Source: Lachnospiraceae bacterium (lineage in GTDB: Bacteria > Bacillota > Clostridia > Lachnospirales > Lachnospiraceae). From it: 64,000 nucleotides of DNA. This document shows, one piece after another, positions 1 through 8,366 of the stretch. Where the stretch lies: assembly GCA_910576335.1 (NCBI GenBank), contig CAJTIU010000012.1, positions 1 to 64,000 of the forward strand, given 5' to 3'. A program made the translations under genes and the position numbers. Numbering within the stretch: position 1 is the first letter of the stretch; the number at the start of each line of letters is the position of its first letter. The notes under the pieces are model-generated. The model did not search any database. It was given only the letters and a program-made list of their open reading frames with translations, and was not told the DNA's origin.

Positions 1-134
1 AGAGATGAAATATAATTAAAATTTATCGTCAGGAGATATCATTGTTTTGGCAAGGTTTAATGCTCAATTATGAATTGTGAAATCAGATGAAAGAATATGA
101 AGATTGGAAATAGCAATATGGAGGTGGTGTTTGG

Positions 135-521
135 GTGAAAAGAGAACTTGGGATTGCAAGATGTGGACTTGCTTGCTGTTTATGCTCTGAGAATGTCGTC
201 TGCAATGGCTGTAACTCTGGTGAATGTCCTGATAAAGAATGGTGTGAAAATCGTACTTGTTCCATCAAAAAAGGGATATCAAATTGTTTTTTATGTGAAA
301 TTGATTGTAAAAAGGGTCTTTTAGCAAAGCTCAAGCCATATGGATTTACGATATTTGCTAAAAGATATGGTCTGGAAACTTTGCTTGATTGCCTTGAAAG
401 AAATGAAAAAAACGGAGTTGTCTATCATAGAGAGGGGATATATGGAGATTATGATGGTTTTACTGATTTGGAAGAGTTAATTGCGTTTATTAAAAATGCC
501 CCTGATTTATTGGTGAGGTAG
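135..521 (+). CDS. DUF3795 cysteine-rich protein
   Basis: A 128-residue protein rich in cysteine at the N-terminus (C10, C14, C15, C17, then C23 and C26, C31 and further pairs to about residue 60), the pattern of DUF3795 proteins, which are thought to bind metal; no reaction is known. The start is a GTG at 135, with GGAGGTGG eight bases upstream. The length is normal for the family and no break is visible. It stands alone, followed by a broken acetyltransferase. The family call rests on the cysteine pattern and overall resemblance. Confidence 0.7.
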   Translation: MKRELGIARCGLACCLCSENVVCNGCNSGECPDKEWCENRTCSIKKGISNCFLCEIDCKKGLLAKLKPYGFTIFAKRYGLETLLDCLERNEKNGVVYHREGIYGDYDGFTDLEELIAFIKNAPDLLVR

Positions 522-539
522 AGAGAAAGTGGATATTGA

Positions 540-803
540 ATTCTGCCTGAATCAGCAGAAGTCGGGCACAACTGCATTTTGACGGAATACAAGGGAAACG
601 GCTATGGGAAACGACAAATGCAGGAAGCGGTTCGGCGCATAATTGCGCAGGGAGCAAAAAAGATAGTTGTTTGGACAAATGAGATTTGCGTTCCCGCTCA
701 GCACACATATGAAAGTGTGGGATTTCAGTTTGTAAAAAAGAGTGAGGAAACATTCTCCGAATATGCGGGGCAAAGAATACATTATGAAATTATAGTATCG
801 TAA
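540..803 (+). pseudogene. GNAT acetyltransferase, C-terminal remnant
   Basis: The open frame from 540 encodes about 87 residues ending the acetyl-CoA fold of a GNAT N-acetyltransferase: a GNGYGKRQM loop (the R/Q-x-x-G-x-G/A acetyl-CoA site) followed by an alpha helix and the YESVGF strand typical of the family C-terminus. A TGA at 537 closes the frame upstream, so the N-terminal half is missing and no start codon with a ribosome site is present. A TTG at 579 could start a shorter peptide, but it would lack the first half of the fold. Read as a remnant. Confidence 0.7.
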
Positions 804-838
804 AGAATCGATAAATGAAATCAAGAGGGATAAGAAAT

Positions 839-1300
839 ATGAAGATTGATGAATGCAAAAAAGCCTCTTTTGTTGTGATAGGAAAAGAGGGCTCAACGTC
901 AGATGGAGAAGGATTTATCCAAAAGCTTTGGGATGATGCAAATTCTCACTTTGGAGAAGTTCAGCATTTGGCAAAGAAAGACGAAAATGGCAATATCGCT
1001 GGCATATGGGGAGCAATGTCTGATTTTTCCCGGTCTTTTCATCCGTGGGAGGACTTTTGCAAGGGGCTTTATCTTGCCGGAGTAGAATGTAATGATGATG
1101 CAGAAGCTCCTGACGGATGGACAAAGTGGGTGGTTCCCGGCTATGAATATATTTATGCGGAACGTGAAAATGAGGACACTTTTTCAGAGGTGATAAAGTA
1201 TCTGGGAGATAATGGTCTTCAACTGACAGGGGCAGTTCATGATTTTACTTGTCCCCAGACTGGAAAGGGATATATGTTTTTTCCGATTAAAAAGCTGTAA
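839..1300 (+). CDS. GyrI-like effector-binding domain protein
   Basis: A 153-residue stand-alone GyrI-like (AraC effector-binding/SOUL fold) domain. Such proteins bind small hydrophobic ligands or gyrase; the ligand here is unknown. The sequence has the family pattern: an N-terminal KIDE strand, a central WGAMSDF segment and a C-terminal GYMFFPIKK strand with the W-V-V-P-G-Y-E-Y core before it. ATG at 839 is preferred over one at 815 because AAGAGGG lies nine bases upstream. It appears complete. It lies between two broken genes. Confidence 0.7.
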   Translation: MKIDECKKASFVVIGKEGSTSDGEGFIQKLWDDANSHFGEVQHLAKKDENGNIAGIWGAMSDFSRSFHPWEDFCKGLYLAGVECNDDAEAPDGWTKWVVPGYEYIYAERENEDTFSEVIKYLGDNGLQLTGAVHDFTCPQTGKGYMFFPIKKL

Positions 1301-1327
1301 AGAGATAAGAGCTGGAAGATACGGATA

Positions 1328-1731
1328 ATGGATATGAGACAGATTTTAAAGTATCTGGCTGATTTAAGCGAGAATAATAATTGGGAATGGTATCATGCAC
1401 ATAGAATGGAAAATGACAGATCCCCGCTTAATCCATCTTTTCGTGCGCATATTTCATCTAAGGGAAAGCAGCCTGTCCCAGTGGGATATTATCTGATGAT
1501 CAAACCAGGCGGACAGTCTTTCCTAAGAGGGGGATTGTCTACGAATATGTTTAAGGATGCTACTACTATGATTCGGGATTATATTGCAGAACATGGAGAC
1601 GAGTTTGGAGAAATTATTTATTTTCCTGAGTTTCAGAAATATTTTGAGGTACAGGGTACATCGCTGAAAAATGTTCCATGTTATGAAACCGTTTAATGAT
1701 TATCTGAACAAAGCCCTTGATGGATTCCGGA
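1328..1731 (+). pseudogene. DUF2461 protein with internal deletion
   Basis: The 122-codon frame (1328-1696) starts like a DUF2461/TIGR02453 protein (a NNNWEWYHAH motif at about residues 16-25) and jumps directly to the middle of the family (SPLNPSFRAHISSKGK, then GYYLMIKPGG). DUF2461 proteins are usually about 220 residues and have some 60-70 residues between these blocks, so an in-frame internal deletion is likely. After FEVQGTSLKNVP the frame ends early. The family C-terminus (PFNDYLNKALDG) continues in another frame to about 1731, which indicates a second small deletion or frameshift. Confidence 0.7.
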
Positions 1732-1952
1732 TGCCCACAAGATAGAACTATAACCTGGATTACTTGGGGTGATATGATCGTGAAGCGAGATTAGATCAGG
1801 CAGCCAAACTGACAATTGCATATTGAAATGGTATATCGCCTGCTCCGGTATGCTAAGACTGCCTTTCAGTCAGTAAAAATGGACAGTTTTTTGCAATGAT
1901 GATATACAAATGGGAAATCGAAACAGATATCAGCAAGAGAGGAATGCCGAAA

Positions 1953-2552
1953 ATGGGTAGAAATAAGGGAGAATCAAGGAAGATGGGGCAAAAATTATCT
2001 GAGATGAGCCTTGGAGAATTATGGCAGTTATTTCCGATTATTCTGTCAGAGCCTAAGGCATATTGGAAAGAGTGGTACATAGAAGAAGAGGCGAAACTAA
2101 AAGAAGTCCTGCCGCCAGACCAGGTCGTCCGCATCAGCCACATCGGCAGCACGGCGATAGAAGGGATTTGGGCGAAGCCAATCATTGATATTCTGGCAGA
2201 AGTTACTAAGGACAGCGAACTGCAGTCTTTTAAAGAATATCTTACTTCTGCAGGGTATTTATGCATGTCAGAAAACAGCCGGCGCTTATCGTTTAATAAA
2301 GGATATACGGAAAAGGGCTTTGCAGAGAAGGTTTTTCATCTGCATTTGCGCAGGGAAGGCGATAACGATGAACTGTATTTCCGTGATTATTTGAATCAAT
2401 ACCCTGATACAGCCAAAGAATATGAAAAGTTAAAACTTGGGTTATGGAAGCAATACGAGCATAACCGTGATAGCTATACGGATGCAAAAACAGATTTTGT
2501 AAAGAAATACACTTTAATAGCAAAGGATATTGCAGTTTTTAAAACAATGTAA
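1953..2552 (+). CDS. GrpB family protein
   Basis: A GrpB/UPF0157 protein with a nucleotidyltransferase-like fold. Key blocks are RISHIGSTAIEG (the G-S-T nucleotide-binding turn), AKPIIDILAEV (the paired acidic residue) and the C-terminal LRDYL-type helix (YFRDYLNQYPDTAKEYEKLK). The role is unknown; relatives are often single genes in stress or resistance neighbourhoods. The open frame extends to 1896, but AAGAGAGG at 1934-1941 fits a start at 1953; an ATG at 1983 is also possible. The downstream 164-bp inverted repeat starts directly after the stop codon. Confidence 0.75.
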   Translation: MGRNKGESRKMGQKLSEMSLGELWQLFPIILSEPKAYWKEWYIEEEAKLKEVLPPDQVVRISHIGSTAIEGIWAKPIIDILAEVTKDSELQSFKEYLTSAGYLCMSENSRRLSFNKGYTEKGFAEKVFHLHLRREGDNDELYFRDYLNQYPDTAKEYEKLKLGLWKQYEHNRDSYTDAKTDFVKKYTLIAKDIAVFKTM

Positions 2553-2716
2553 CTAGTACACCGAATAATAAGTAACCAGCCATATAACTTGCCTGATTTT
2601 CCATCTGCGTCGTTGTTGTCAATCGGCGTAGCGCCCACTACGCCTCATTCCTCCGCCTTGCATATGAAAAATCATTCTGCGTTATATGGCTAGGAACTTA
2701 TTTTTCGATGTACTAG
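2553..2716. repeat. 164-bp inverted-repeat element (MITE/REP-like)
   Basis: The two ends are 36-bp inverted repeats matching at 31 positions: the left starts CTAGTACACCGAA and the right, read backwards, CTAGTACATCGAA; both end in AGCCATATAAC. A short perfect hairpin (GGCGTAG/CTACGCC) lies in the middle. There is no coding frame of note. Length and symmetry suggest a non-autonomous mobile or palindromic intergenic repeat. The left end abuts the stop codon of the GrpB gene, so the RNA could also fold as a terminator. Confidence 0.7.
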
Positions 2717-2738
2717 GACTGGAACTTGGAGGAAACAG

Positions 2739-3632
2739 ATGGAATATATCCCTGCAAAGACAATCGTAACGAAAACGAAGGCTCCTGCAAAATGGTTTGG
2801 GATTGATTACAATATGAATATTTACAAGGGCTGCTGTCACGGCTGTATTTATTGCGACAGCCGTTCGGAGTGCTATGGAGTAGATGATTTTGACAAGGTG
2901 CGCGTTAAGGAGAATGCGCTGCGGATCATCAGGGATGATTTGCGCAGAAAAACAAGAAGCGGGGTGGTAGGAACCGGAGCCATGAGCGACCCATATAATC
3001 CCTTTGAACGGGAACTTGAACTTTCAAGGCATGCGTTGGAATTGTGTGATGCGTTTGGGTTTGGCGCGGCGATTGCGACAAAAAGTTCGTTGCTTTCCCG
3101 GGATATTGATATTCTGCAGAGTATCGCAGAACATTCTCCAGTGCTTTTGAAGATTACAATCACAACGGCAAGGGATGATTTGGCAGAGAAGATAGAACCG
3201 AACGTTTCACGCCCGACGGAGCGCTTTGAAATGATAGAAAAGCTTGCCAGAGCAGGGCTTTATACAGGCATTTTGCTCATGCCGGTTCTGCCTTTTATTG
3301 AGGACAACCGGGAAAATATCGGTGAGATTATCCGGAAGGCAGAGGATACAGGGGTTAAATTTATCTATCCTGCATTTGGCATGACTTTGCGGGGCAATCA
3401 GAGGGCATGGTATTTTCAGAAACTTAACGAACAGTTTCCAGGAGAGGGTCTGGTGGCAGCCTACCGAAAAAGGTATGGGGAATACTATGAATGCACCAGC
3501 CCACAGGCGAGAAAACTGTGGGAATATTTCTCGGAAGAATGTCAGAAAAGACAGATTGTATACCGCATGGAGGATATTATAAGCCAGTATAAAAGACCAT
3601 ATAAGGTTACGCAGATAACGCTTCCGTTTTAG
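2739..3632 (+). CDS. SPL-family radical SAM protein
   Basis: A 297-residue radical SAM enzyme of the spore photoproduct lyase-related COG1533 family. The CX3CX2C cluster-binding motif is C32, C36, C39 (GCCHGCIYCDS), followed by GTGAMSDPYNPFE and, at about residues 195-205, LLMPVLPFIEDN, both typical of the family. These enzymes bind a [4Fe-4S] cluster and cleave S-adenosylmethionine; the substrate of this subgroup is not established and it need not repair DNA. GGAGG lies just upstream of the ATG. The length is normal. Confidence 0.85.
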   Translation: MEYIPAKTIVTKTKAPAKWFGIDYNMNIYKGCCHGCIYCDSRSECYGVDDFDKVRVKENALRIIRDDLRRKTRSGVVGTGAMSDPYNPFERELELSRHALELCDAFGFGAAIATKSSLLSRDIDILQSIAEHSPVLLKITITTARDDLAEKIEPNVSRPTERFEMIEKLARAGLYTGILLMPVLPFIEDNRENIGEIIRKAEDTGVKFIYPAFGMTLRGNQRAWYFQKLNEQFPGEGLVAAYRKRYGEYYECTSPQARKLWEYFSEECQKRQIVYRMEDIISQYKRPYKVTQITLPF

Positions 3633-3883
3633 GTAATATCCAAAACCTCCTAAGCAGACTTGGTCTTATGCCGGAGGATATGTCGGTACACTTGCCGTAC
3701 AGCCGGATGGTGCGATGAACATGCTCCACATGCTCTACAGCTTGATTCTAATGGCCATTCAGAAAGTTCTCCAAGCCATTTTCGATGACCCGGAAGAAAT
3801 ATATTCGGATCTAATTCAGATAGTATATTTCAAGCGAGTTTGCTCATGTGAGATAAAGAAGTAAAAGAAGTGTAAAAAAGCAT
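3633..3883. other. intergenic stretch with unrecognised gene debris
   Basis: No recognisable gene. Two short open stretches run on from one another in different frames: one after the radical SAM stop (about 28 codons) and one from 3721 to 3864 (47 codons, begins MLHMLYSLILM). They read like pieces of a protein but match nothing I recognise. Confidence 0.35.
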
Positions 3884-4135
3884 GTGGTAAAAAAATTATT
3901 TAATGTAGGATGTTGCTATGAAAAAAGTATCTTGAAGGATGTGATCGTGTTTTTGGTTATGCTAGCAGTAGTGGCGATTGTATGCTGCTTTTGTCCAGAC
4001 AGTATTCCAATCCATTTCAATGCGCAGGGAGAAGCAGATTTGTTTGTGAATAAATGGTTTCTTCTTCTGGGAACGGTGATACCTTACTCAGTTTATTTTC
4101 AGTTTTTGCGCCATGGCGGAAAGGGGGATAAATGA
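3884..4135 (+). pseudogene. truncated DUF1648/SdpI-like membrane protein
   Basis: 83 codons from a GTG. After about 18 residues of unrelated sequence it has one transmembrane helix and the DUF1648 hallmark IPIHFNAQGEAD followed by a second hydrophobic stretch, then ends. SdpI/DUF1648 immunity-like proteins are longer and have more membrane helices, so this is taken as a truncated copy. The TGA stop overlaps the ATG of the next small frame (ATGA). Confidence 0.55.
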
Positions 4136-4275
4136 GCGGAAAATATCCATACCAAAAGCTTGCCAAGAAATTGAAATACCGTATATTGATAAATGATAAT
4201 TATTCTTACATTGAAAGAGAGCGTACTAAGGAAATTGCTGCGTTTCATAATCAGTTATATACAAATCTTTCTTAG
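4132..4275 (+). CDS. hypothetical 47-residue peptide
   Basis: A short frame starting at an ATG that overlaps the stop of the DUF1648 remnant by four bases. The product begins MSGKYPYQKLAKKLK and is charged, with no membrane segment. I do not recognise it. The overlap suggests translational coupling, or that it is the start of a gene whose remainder has been lost. Confidence 0.3.
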   Translation: MSGKYPYQKLAKKLKYRILINDNYSYIERERTKEIAAFHNQLYTNLS

Positions 4276-4357
4276 GTTTTTCAAAGCAGGAAATTTTGGC
4301 AATGATCCAAAAGTATATTGAAGAGTGAGGGGAATTATTTTCCGCATAAATAAGAGC

Positions 4358-4384
4358 AGGTGGCAGAGACAGATTTTGCCACCT
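4358..4384 (+). terminator. hairpin terminator
   Basis: AGGTGGCA and TGCCACCT form an 8-bp perfect stem with an 11-base loop, followed by AAAATTTTC. It separates the DUF1648 debris from the MerR-ABC operon. Confidence 0.6.
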
Positions 4385-4402
4385 AAAATTTTCAAAAAGG
4401 TA

Positions 4403-4433
4403 TTGCTTGTGACGTTGCGTAATGACTTATAAT
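4403..4433 (+). promoter_or_regulatory. MerR-type promoter, 19-bp spacer
   Basis: A -35 TTGCTT and -10 TATAAT are separated by 19 bp instead of 17, the hallmark of promoters that MerR proteins untwist to activate. The spacer carries the dyad-like GTGACGTTGCGTAATGAC. The same GTGACGT word fills the spacer of the second MerR promoter at 7768-7798. AGGAGG lies just before the ATG at 4491. This supports autoregulation of the MerR-ABC operon. Confidence 0.75.
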
Positions 4434-4490
4434 AATATTATAGGGTTCGCGAAACGGTTCTTATAATATGTATTAGGAGGCCAAAAGATC

Positions 4491-5291
4491 ATGATAAAAC
4501 ACAAAGCGATACCGCAAGGTTATATGACAGTTGGAGAAGTGGCAAAGAAAATGGGCGTTACCGTCCGTACTCTGCAATATTACGATAAAGAGGGGCTGTT
4601 CTCTCCATCAGCAGAAAGTAAAGGCGGGCGAAGACTTTATACGGATAAGGATTTGATTACGCTCCATCAGATTATATCTCTGAAATTTTTAGGGTTTTCT
4701 TTAGACGATATAAAAAAACGCCTGACTTCTTTAGATACGCCGGATGATATTGCAAATGCCCTTACGGAACAGGCAGATGATATACGAAAAGAAATAGAAC
4801 GTTTAACAGCTTCTTTAACCGCGATAGAACAGTTTAAGAAAGAAGTGCTTCAAATGCAGGAGGTAAACTTAAAAAAATATGCGGATATTATTGTCAATCT
4901 GCAGATGAAAAACGAATTTTATTATCTTATTAAGCGGTTTGATGATGACACGCTTGACCATATACGTAATCGATTTGACAAAGAAAGCGGCCTGGATTTT
5001 ATGGATAGATTTAACCGTTTGAGTGATGAGATCTTACGGCTGCAGAAAGATAACGTACCGCCCGAAAGCGAAAAATGTCAGCAAATTACAGAAGCTTATT
5101 GGAATTTGATCATGGAGTTTACAGGCGGGGATGTGAGCATGATCCCGAAACTGGTGGAAATCGGAAATATAAATCATGCAGCAAATGAATGGGAAGAAAA
5201 GCAAAAGATAGTAAACGATTATTTAGAGCCGGCTTTGCAAGTTTATTTTTCAAGACTTGGGGATAATCCGCTGGGGGAGGTGGAGAAATGA
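4491..5291 (+). CDS. MerR family regulator of an ABC operon
   Basis: A 266-residue MerR regulator. Residues 12-80 form the winged helix-turn-helix (TVGEVAKKMGVTVRTLQYYDKEGL, then the GGRRLYTDKDL wing). A long dimerisation coiled coil spans about 90-135. The rest is helical and could be a ligand-binding domain of the TipAS type, although no ligand is known. Its stop overlaps the ATPase start (ATGA), so it is co-transcribed with the transporter at 5288-6816. The usual role is to sense a compound and induce the pump from the 19-bp-spacer promoter upstream. Confidence 0.85.
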   Translation: MIKHKAIPQGYMTVGEVAKKMGVTVRTLQYYDKEGLFSPSAESKGGRRLYTDKDLITLHQIISLKFLGFSLDDIKKRLTSLDTPDDIANALTEQADDIRKEIERLTASLTAIEQFKKEVLQMQEVNLKKYADIIVNLQMKNEFYYLIKRFDDDTLDHIRNRFDKESGLDFMDRFNRLSDEILRLQKDNVPPESEKCQQITEAYWNLIMEFTGGDVSMIPKLVEIGNINHAANEWEEKQKIVNDYLEPALQVYFSRLGDNPLGEVEK

Positions 5292-6103
5292 AGAATGCGA
5301 TACAAGTCTATGGATTAGAGAAAAGCTATGGCAGCCATATTGTTCTTCAAGGACTTGATCTTCAGATTGAGACAGGGGAGATTTTTACCTTGCTTGGCGT
5401 AAATGGCGCAGGAAAAACAACGACTCTCGAATGTATCGAAGGTTTGAGAAAATATGACAGCGGTACGGTTATTGTAAACGGGAAAATGGGTATCCAGTTA
5501 CAATCCTCGTCGCTGCCGTCCTACATCAAGCCGATGGAAGCCGTAAAACTATTTGCGAAATGGAATAAGGCAAAGATTGATTTCTCTATGCTTGATACTC
5601 TTGGCATAAAAGAAATTGAAAGGAAGCAATATGTTCAACTGTCAACAGGGCAAAAAAGGCGGCTGCATCTCGCTCTTGCTCTTTCCGGCAATCCAGATAT
5701 TATTTTTCTTGACGAGCCGACTGCGGGGCTTGATGTGGAAGGCAGGCTGTCACTGCATGATCAGATCCGAAAACTCAAGTCACAAGGGAAAACCATTGTT
5801 TTGGCAAGCCATGATATGGCAGAGGTAGAAGCCTTAAGCGACCGTATTGCGATTCTGAATGATGGAAATATTGTGTTTTGCGGTACAGCTTTGGAACTGA
5901 CCGAGAAAGTCGGAAAAAAATATATTGTCCATATCAAAACACAGCAGGGAAATAATACGTTTGAAACGGACAATATAGGAGATACTTTGCTTTCGCTGCT
6001 CGGAGAGTTAAAGCACAAGGGAATTGGAGTATTAGATATTAAAGTTGACAGAGGCACGCTGGAACAGCATTTTATTGAAATTGCAAGGAGGGCAGAAGAA
6101 TGA
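5288..6103 (+). CDS. ABC transporter ATP-binding protein
   Basis: A 271-residue nucleotide-binding subunit. Walker A is GVNGAGKTT (residues 37-45); the signature is LSTGQKRRL, slightly divergent from LSGGQ; Walker B is IIFLDEPTAGLD; the switch histidine is in LASHDM. The C-terminal 60 residues are the accessory region usual in drug-type ABC-2 exporters. Overlaps of four bases at both ends tie it to the MerR gene before and the permease after. It powers export of an unknown compound across the cytoplasmic membrane. Confidence 0.9.
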   Translation: MKNAIQVYGLEKSYGSHIVLQGLDLQIETGEIFTLLGVNGAGKTTTLECIEGLRKYDSGTVIVNGKMGIQLQSSSLPSYIKPMEAVKLFAKWNKAKIDFSMLDTLGIKEIERKQYVQLSTGQKRRLHLALALSGNPDIIFLDEPTAGLDVEGRLSLHDQIRKLKSQGKTIVLASHDMAEVEALSDRIAILNDGNIVFCGTALELTEKVGKKYIVHIKTQQGNNTFETDNIGDTLLSLLGELKHKGIGVLDIKVDRGTLEQHFIEIARRAEE

Positions 6104-6816
6104 GTGGTTTTTTATATGGCGTGGCGTTACAGTGGAAATTGGATATAAGAAGCAAATCTTTGTTAGTTACCTGCTATATCGTTCCGCTTATTTTCTTTCT
6201 TCTCGTGGGAGGTATCTTTACCTCTGTTATGCCTGAAATGAGAAGCACATTGATACAATCCATGATTGTGATGGGCGTATCAATGGGGGCGTTTATCGGA
6301 TTGCCGCCGTCGCTGGTTGAAACTTATGGAAGTAATATCAAAAAGGTTTATCAAGCAAATGGGGTGCCTTTATACCTAGGCCTTATCACAATGTTTCTTT
6401 CAGCCTTTGTCCATTTGATGCTTACCTGTATCATTATACTGCTGCTTGCCCCGATACTGTTTGAAGCAGCTTTACCGGTACATTTTCCGGAGTTTTTTCT
6501 TGCTCTTGCCATATATATTATTGTATCGCTGAGTATTGGAAGCATATTAGGGCTGATTGTAAAAAATCAGGCGAAACTGACGATGATAGCGCAGCTTGTA
6601 TTTTTACCCTCTATCATGCTTTCCGGGATTATGTTCCCCACTCATATGCTGCCGGATTTTCTTAAAACCATAGGACACCTTTTCCCTGCTTCCTGGGGAT
6701 ACCGACTGATGTTGGATCATGGATTTCAACTTGAAAATATATGGTATTTGATCCTTGTATTTTGTGTGGCAGTAATCGTTTGCGGCGTACTTTTAAAGAA
6801 ACAAAAGTCTAAATAG
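6100..6816 (+). CDS. ABC-2 type permease
   Basis: A 238-residue membrane protein with six predicted hydrophobic segments, among them LLVTCYIVPLIFFLLVGG near residue 25 and the ABC-2 block FLPSIMLSGIMFPTHMLP near residue 170. This block is typical of DrrB/ABC-2 drug exporters. It is the partner of the preceding ATPase (4-base overlap). The substrate is unknown. A hairpin lies downstream between this gene and the convergent MerR gene. Confidence 0.85.
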   Translation: MSGFLYGVALQWKLDIRSKSLLVTCYIVPLIFFLLVGGIFTSVMPEMRSTLIQSMIVMGVSMGAFIGLPPSLVETYGSNIKKVYQANGVPLYLGLITMFLSAFVHLMLTCIIILLLAPILFEAALPVHFPEFFLALAIYIIVSLSIGSILGLIVKNQAKLTMIAQLVFLPSIMLSGIMFPTHMLPDFLKTIGHLFPASWGYRLMLDHGFQLENIWYLILVFCVAVIVCGVLLKKQKSK

Positions 6817-6856
6817 TTAAAGAATAGGCAATCGGACATCTTATTCGCCAAATAGA

Positions 6857-6894
6857 ACAGGCGGCAGGAAAAACCTCCTTATCTCGCCGCCTGT
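6857..6894. terminator. hairpin between convergent genes
   Basis: ACAGGCGGC and GCCGCCTGT make a 9-bp perfect stem with a 20-base loop, placed between the ends of two convergent transcripts. It lacks a long T-run on either side, so its use as a bidirectional terminator is probable but not certain. Confidence 0.55.
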
Positions 6895-6907
6895 AATAGC
6901 TAATTTG

Positions 6908-7747
6908 TTATGCCCCGTAATAATGCTGAATGGCATGAGCAACATATGCAGAACAGCCTGCACCAAACTGGCTATCAGTTGCTTCTGCAAGTTTTGTGCT
7001 CTGTAAATATTCTTTGGCCAAATCAAGCAAGATATTTCTTGCATTATCAAGTGCAAACATCTTCTTATAATTTTCTGCAAGCATTTCAACAGCAGAATGT
7101 GCCATATCCATATCGTTAGACTCTTTTGCAGCCATAAATTGTTTATAGATTTTGGCATTTTCTTCTTGTTCCTGTTTTATTTCTTCGATATTCCCGGTTG
7201 ACTGCATAATGGCTTCTATTGCTTTTTCTTTGCTGCCATACCATTTCAGCAAGTCCGCAACAGCCTGTTCGTTTGTAAAACCTGATGATAAATGCTCTTT
7301 GTATTTTTCTATGCTCCCCCAATTTTTCACTTGTTCATCAATATGCTCTTTCGACATAGATTCCAAAGTATGGTTTACGATTTTCTGTACATCTTCGTTA
7401 GTAAATGCTTCAAAACTCATAGTATTAACTCCTTTCATCACATCTGTTATTAATTCAATGATTCCATTCAACCGATTACGTTTCTGTTCCAGTAAATTTT
7501 TTTGAGTTAGTAAAGCCTGTTCCTTGTCATAATTAGGGTTTTCCATGATTTTTTTTATAACAATCAATGGAATATCTAATTCTCTAAAGAACATAATTTC
7601 CTGCAACTTTTCTAATGCTTTGTTGTCATAGAGCCGATAACCGGCTTCCGTTAATTCCGTTGGATTTAGCAGACCGATTTCATCATAATATCTTAACGTC
7701 CTTATACTTACTCCGGTTATTTTTGACACATCTTTTACGGTTTTCAT
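6908..7747 (-). CDS. MerR/TipA-type regulator
   Basis: A 279-residue MerR regulator with a TipAS-like antibiotic-binding C-terminal domain. Residues 1-70 are the winged helix-turn-helix (TVKDVSKITGVSIRTLRYYDEIG, then AGYRLYDNKAL). The coiled coil is around 80-115. The C-terminal 130 residues carry the TipAS pattern with conserved Trp, His and Tyr (WGSIEKYKEH, FGAGCSAYVAHAIQHYY). TipAS domains bind thiopeptides or other multidrug ligands. It is transcribed from a 19-bp-spacer promoter, towards the upstream ABC operon. Confidence 0.85.
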   Translation of the reverse strand: MKTVKDVSKITGVSIRTLRYYDEIGLLNPTELTEAGYRLYDNKALEKLQEIMFFRELDIPLIVIKKIMENPNYDKEQALLTQKNLLEQKRNRLNGIIELITDVMKGVNTMSFEAFTNEDVQKIVNHTLESMSKEHIDEQVKNWGSIEKYKEHLSSGFTNEQAVADLLKWYGSKEKAIEAIMQSTGNIEEIKQEQEENAKIYKQFMAAKESNDMDMAHSAVEMLAENYKKMFALDNARNILLDLAKEYLQSTKLAEATDSQFGAGCSAYVAHAIQHYYGA

Positions 7748-7767
7748 TATTTCCTCCTTTCGGTTTA

Positions 7768-7798
7768 ATCGTAAACCGTTACGTCACGAGAGAGTCAA
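7768..7798 (-). promoter_or_regulatory. MerR-type promoter, 19-bp spacer
   Basis: On the minus strand, TTGACT (7793-7798) and TACGAT (7768-7773) are 19 bp apart and the spacer contains GTGACGTAACGGTT. This matches the MerR promoter architecture and shares the GTGACGT core with the promoter at 4403-4433. CTCCTT on the plus strand (AAGGAG on the minus) is the ribosome site for the gene ending at 7747. Confidence 0.8.
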
Positions 7799-8296
7799 TA
7801 CGTAAATTAAAAATTTTATCTTCTGACAATTATAAACAAATATCAAAAGCTTTCGTACCGGAAACAGCAAAAAAATGCCAAGTATCAAAAGAAATAGTAA
7901 TAGCATTATCTGCCGCACATTTTAGAATGTATGCAAAAACTGTCCCTCAGTTTGCAAAAATGGAACAGTTCCTTGTGAAAGGAGTATATAGCTGATAAAA
8001 TTAAATAATGCATTTGCTGCCATTCCATGTACGGAAAAATAAGGAAACCTCGGTATGAGGAGATTATCTTGGCTTTGGAAGACTGCCAGGCAGCCTCCCT
8101 TCCTGGATGGAAAAGGAGATCCTATATGATATGAAATTCCTATATTGTGGGAGTTGAGATTGGTGAAAGAATAGGAAGGTATTTATTGATTATAGATAAC
8201 GGAGTACATAAACAGGCAGAGTTTAAGAAAAACCTTGTAGATATTTTTTCTAACCATTGGTTAGAAAAAATTGAAATATATTTAACTGTGCCTCCA
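7799..8296. other. intergenic stretch with gene debris
   Basis: About 500 bp without a convincing gene. A 60-codon open stretch ends at 7995 (contains FVPETAKKCQVSKEIVIALS) without a good start, and a short frame runs from 8029. Both look like broken genes that I cannot name. A 62-codon frame (8147-8335) overlaps the next promoter and is probably not coding. Confidence 0.4.
8244..8270. promoter_or_regulatory. 27-bp perfect palindrome
   Basis: The two 13-base arms TTTTTTCTAACCA and TGGTTAGAAAAAA surround a single central base. It sits about 27 bp upstream of the -35 of the XRE-ABC operon. It may be an operator, or a hairpin with T-runs that ends transcription in either direction. Confidence 0.5.
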
Positions 8297-8325
8297 TTGT
8301 GTAAATTTTCTTTTTTGCCTATACT
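8297..8325 (+). promoter_or_regulatory. sigma-A type promoter of the XRE-ABC operon
   Basis: TTGTGT (-35) and TATACT (-10) with a 17-bp spacer, 41 bases upstream of the XRE start codon. GGGGG before the ATG serves as the ribosome site. Confidence 0.6.
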
Positions 8326-8366
8326 GAAATTATGAAGCGCAGGATAATCAAAAGGGGGAATGTGCG

